Part shown: positions 5,580 to 5,968 of the stretch, one piece after another
Layout of the letters: the number at the start of each line of letters is the position of its first letter
How positions within the stretch are numbered: position 1 is the stretch's first letter
Assembly (NCBI GenBank): GCA_020349865.1
Contig: CP070700.1
Span: 137,972 to 143,939 of the forward strand
Reading direction: 5' to 3'
Source of the DNA: Desulfobacteraceae bacterium
GTDB taxonomy: Bacteria > Desulfobacterota > DSM-4660 > Desulfatiglandales > Desulfatiglandaceae
Length of the DNA stretch: 5,968 bases
Translations under genes and position numbers: made by a program
The notes under the pieces: model-generated
What the model was told of the DNA's origin: nothing
The model's input: the letters and a program-made list of their open reading frames with translations, nothing else
The model's database searches: none

Positions 5580-5629
5580 AAAGCAAACATTAGAATGAAA
5601 CAAATAAAACAAAAGAGAGAGGAAACAGA

Positions 5630-5905
5630 ATGAAATGGCTAGAGATTATCGAACTTCGATCCGTGGGCAACAAAAGGACGGTGATGGAATTGCAGCTAAA
5701 CAGCCTGATCGACGAAGTGATACAGAAAACGAGTCAGCAGGCAATCAAAGTGTACAGCCATATAACGGTGGAAACAGATTTCAGCATTCACCTGCATAAC
5801 GATTCAAAAAGCGCGGATAACGACGGAAGCCCCCTGGGACAGCGACTTGTTTCCGCCTTAAAAGAATATGGTCTTGTCAATCACAGCGTCTGGGTTGAGA
5901 AATAA
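5630..5905 (+). CDS. Small protein of unknown function under sigma54 control
   Basis: A 91-aa soluble protein without signal peptide, membrane span or cysteine; I do not recognise a named family. Read by eye, the order looks like strand (KWLEIIELRS), helix (MELQLNSLIDEVIQKT), strand (IKVYSHITVET), strand (DFSIHLHND), helix (PLGQRLVSALKEYG), strand (NHSVWVEK). This beta-alpha-beta-beta-alpha-beta order would fit a ferredoxin-like fold such as the small dimeric ABM-type proteins; that is inference. The segment HNDSKSADNDGSPLG is polar and may be a functional loop. AGAGAGG lies 7 nt before the ATG. The gene is the first after a sigma54 promoter with enhancer and IHF sites, so its expression probably depends on the divergent activator. 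A further gene starts 54 bp downstream on the same strand, so it likely leads an operon. Confidence 0.85.
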   Translation: MKWLEIIELRSVGNKRTVMELQLNSLIDEVIQKTSQQAIKVYSHITVETDFSIHLHNDSKSADNDGSPLGQRLVSALKEYGLVNHSVWVEK

Positions 5906-5959
5906 TGATAGGTATTACCGTCTGTGAGATCTTAATAAATATAAAGTAAGGAGGCTATC

Positions 5960-5968
5960 ATGGAAAAA
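5960..5968 (+). CDS. Start of a further gene (cut by the window end)
   Basis: ATG GAA AAA follows a strong AAGGAGG ribosome site at good spacing. Only three codons are visible, so the product cannot be named. No terminator was seen in the 54 bp after the 91-aa gene, so co-transcription from the sigma54 promoter is likely. Confidence 0.55.

Noticed and set aside
1..5968. CRISPR array, insertion sequence or toxin-antitoxin pair
   Set aside because: No spaced direct repeats, transposase or integrase frames, or toxin-like small gene pairs were found on either strand.

Overview
The window most resembles an anaerobic or sulfate-reducing/syntrophic bacterium of the Desulfobacterota (former Deltaproteobacteria) type. 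This is an inference from gene content: a GAF-type sigma54 activator, an ArsR-permease-DGC-thioredoxin cluster and strong purine-rich ribosome binding sites. No marker gene fixes the taxon.

Left part (26-2877, all minus strand): a five-gene cassette read in the order ArsR-type repressor, ArsP-like (PF03773-type) permease, 77-aa CxxC redox protein, DGC zinc-binding-type protein, and exported thioredoxin. A near-consensus sigma70 promoter sits inside an 8-8-8 inverted repeat that ends at the repressor start codon, so the operon is very probably self-repressed and induced by a thiophilic ligand (arsenic-like) through the C-V-C site of ArsR. A weak stem followed by a T run lies at the far end of the operon.

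Middle part (2878-3199, no long gene): about 40 bp upstream of the repressor promoter lies the 3' end of a tRNA (T-arm, acceptor strand and CCA, tRNA-Leu-like) with no matching 5' half. This is the usual scar of tRNA-targeted integration. Its orientation suggests that the ars-type cassette lies at the distal end of an element and that the DNA to the right is the older chromosome or a second element. A 42-nt nested hairpin and two tandem sigma70-type promoters follow.

Right part: a short signal-peptide-like ORF overlaps (ATGA) a small VIT1/CCC1-like membrane protein. Convergent to these is a 520-aa sigma54-dependent activator (GAF, AAA+ with GAFTGA, Fis-type helix-turn-helix). Divergent from the activator is an unrecognised 91-aa gene, then the first codons of another gene. 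The intergenic region between activator and 91-aa gene carries a complete sigma54 control module. It holds two palindromic enhancer sites 22 bp apart, an exact match to the IHF consensus, and a GG-N10-GC promoter facing the 91-aa gene. It also holds a sigma70 promoter for the activator whose -35 box lies inside one enhancer site, implying negative autoregulation.

The items most worth following up are the sigma54-controlled 91-aa gene and its unseen downstream genes, the redox-protein-rich ArsP-type cassette, and the tRNA junction.
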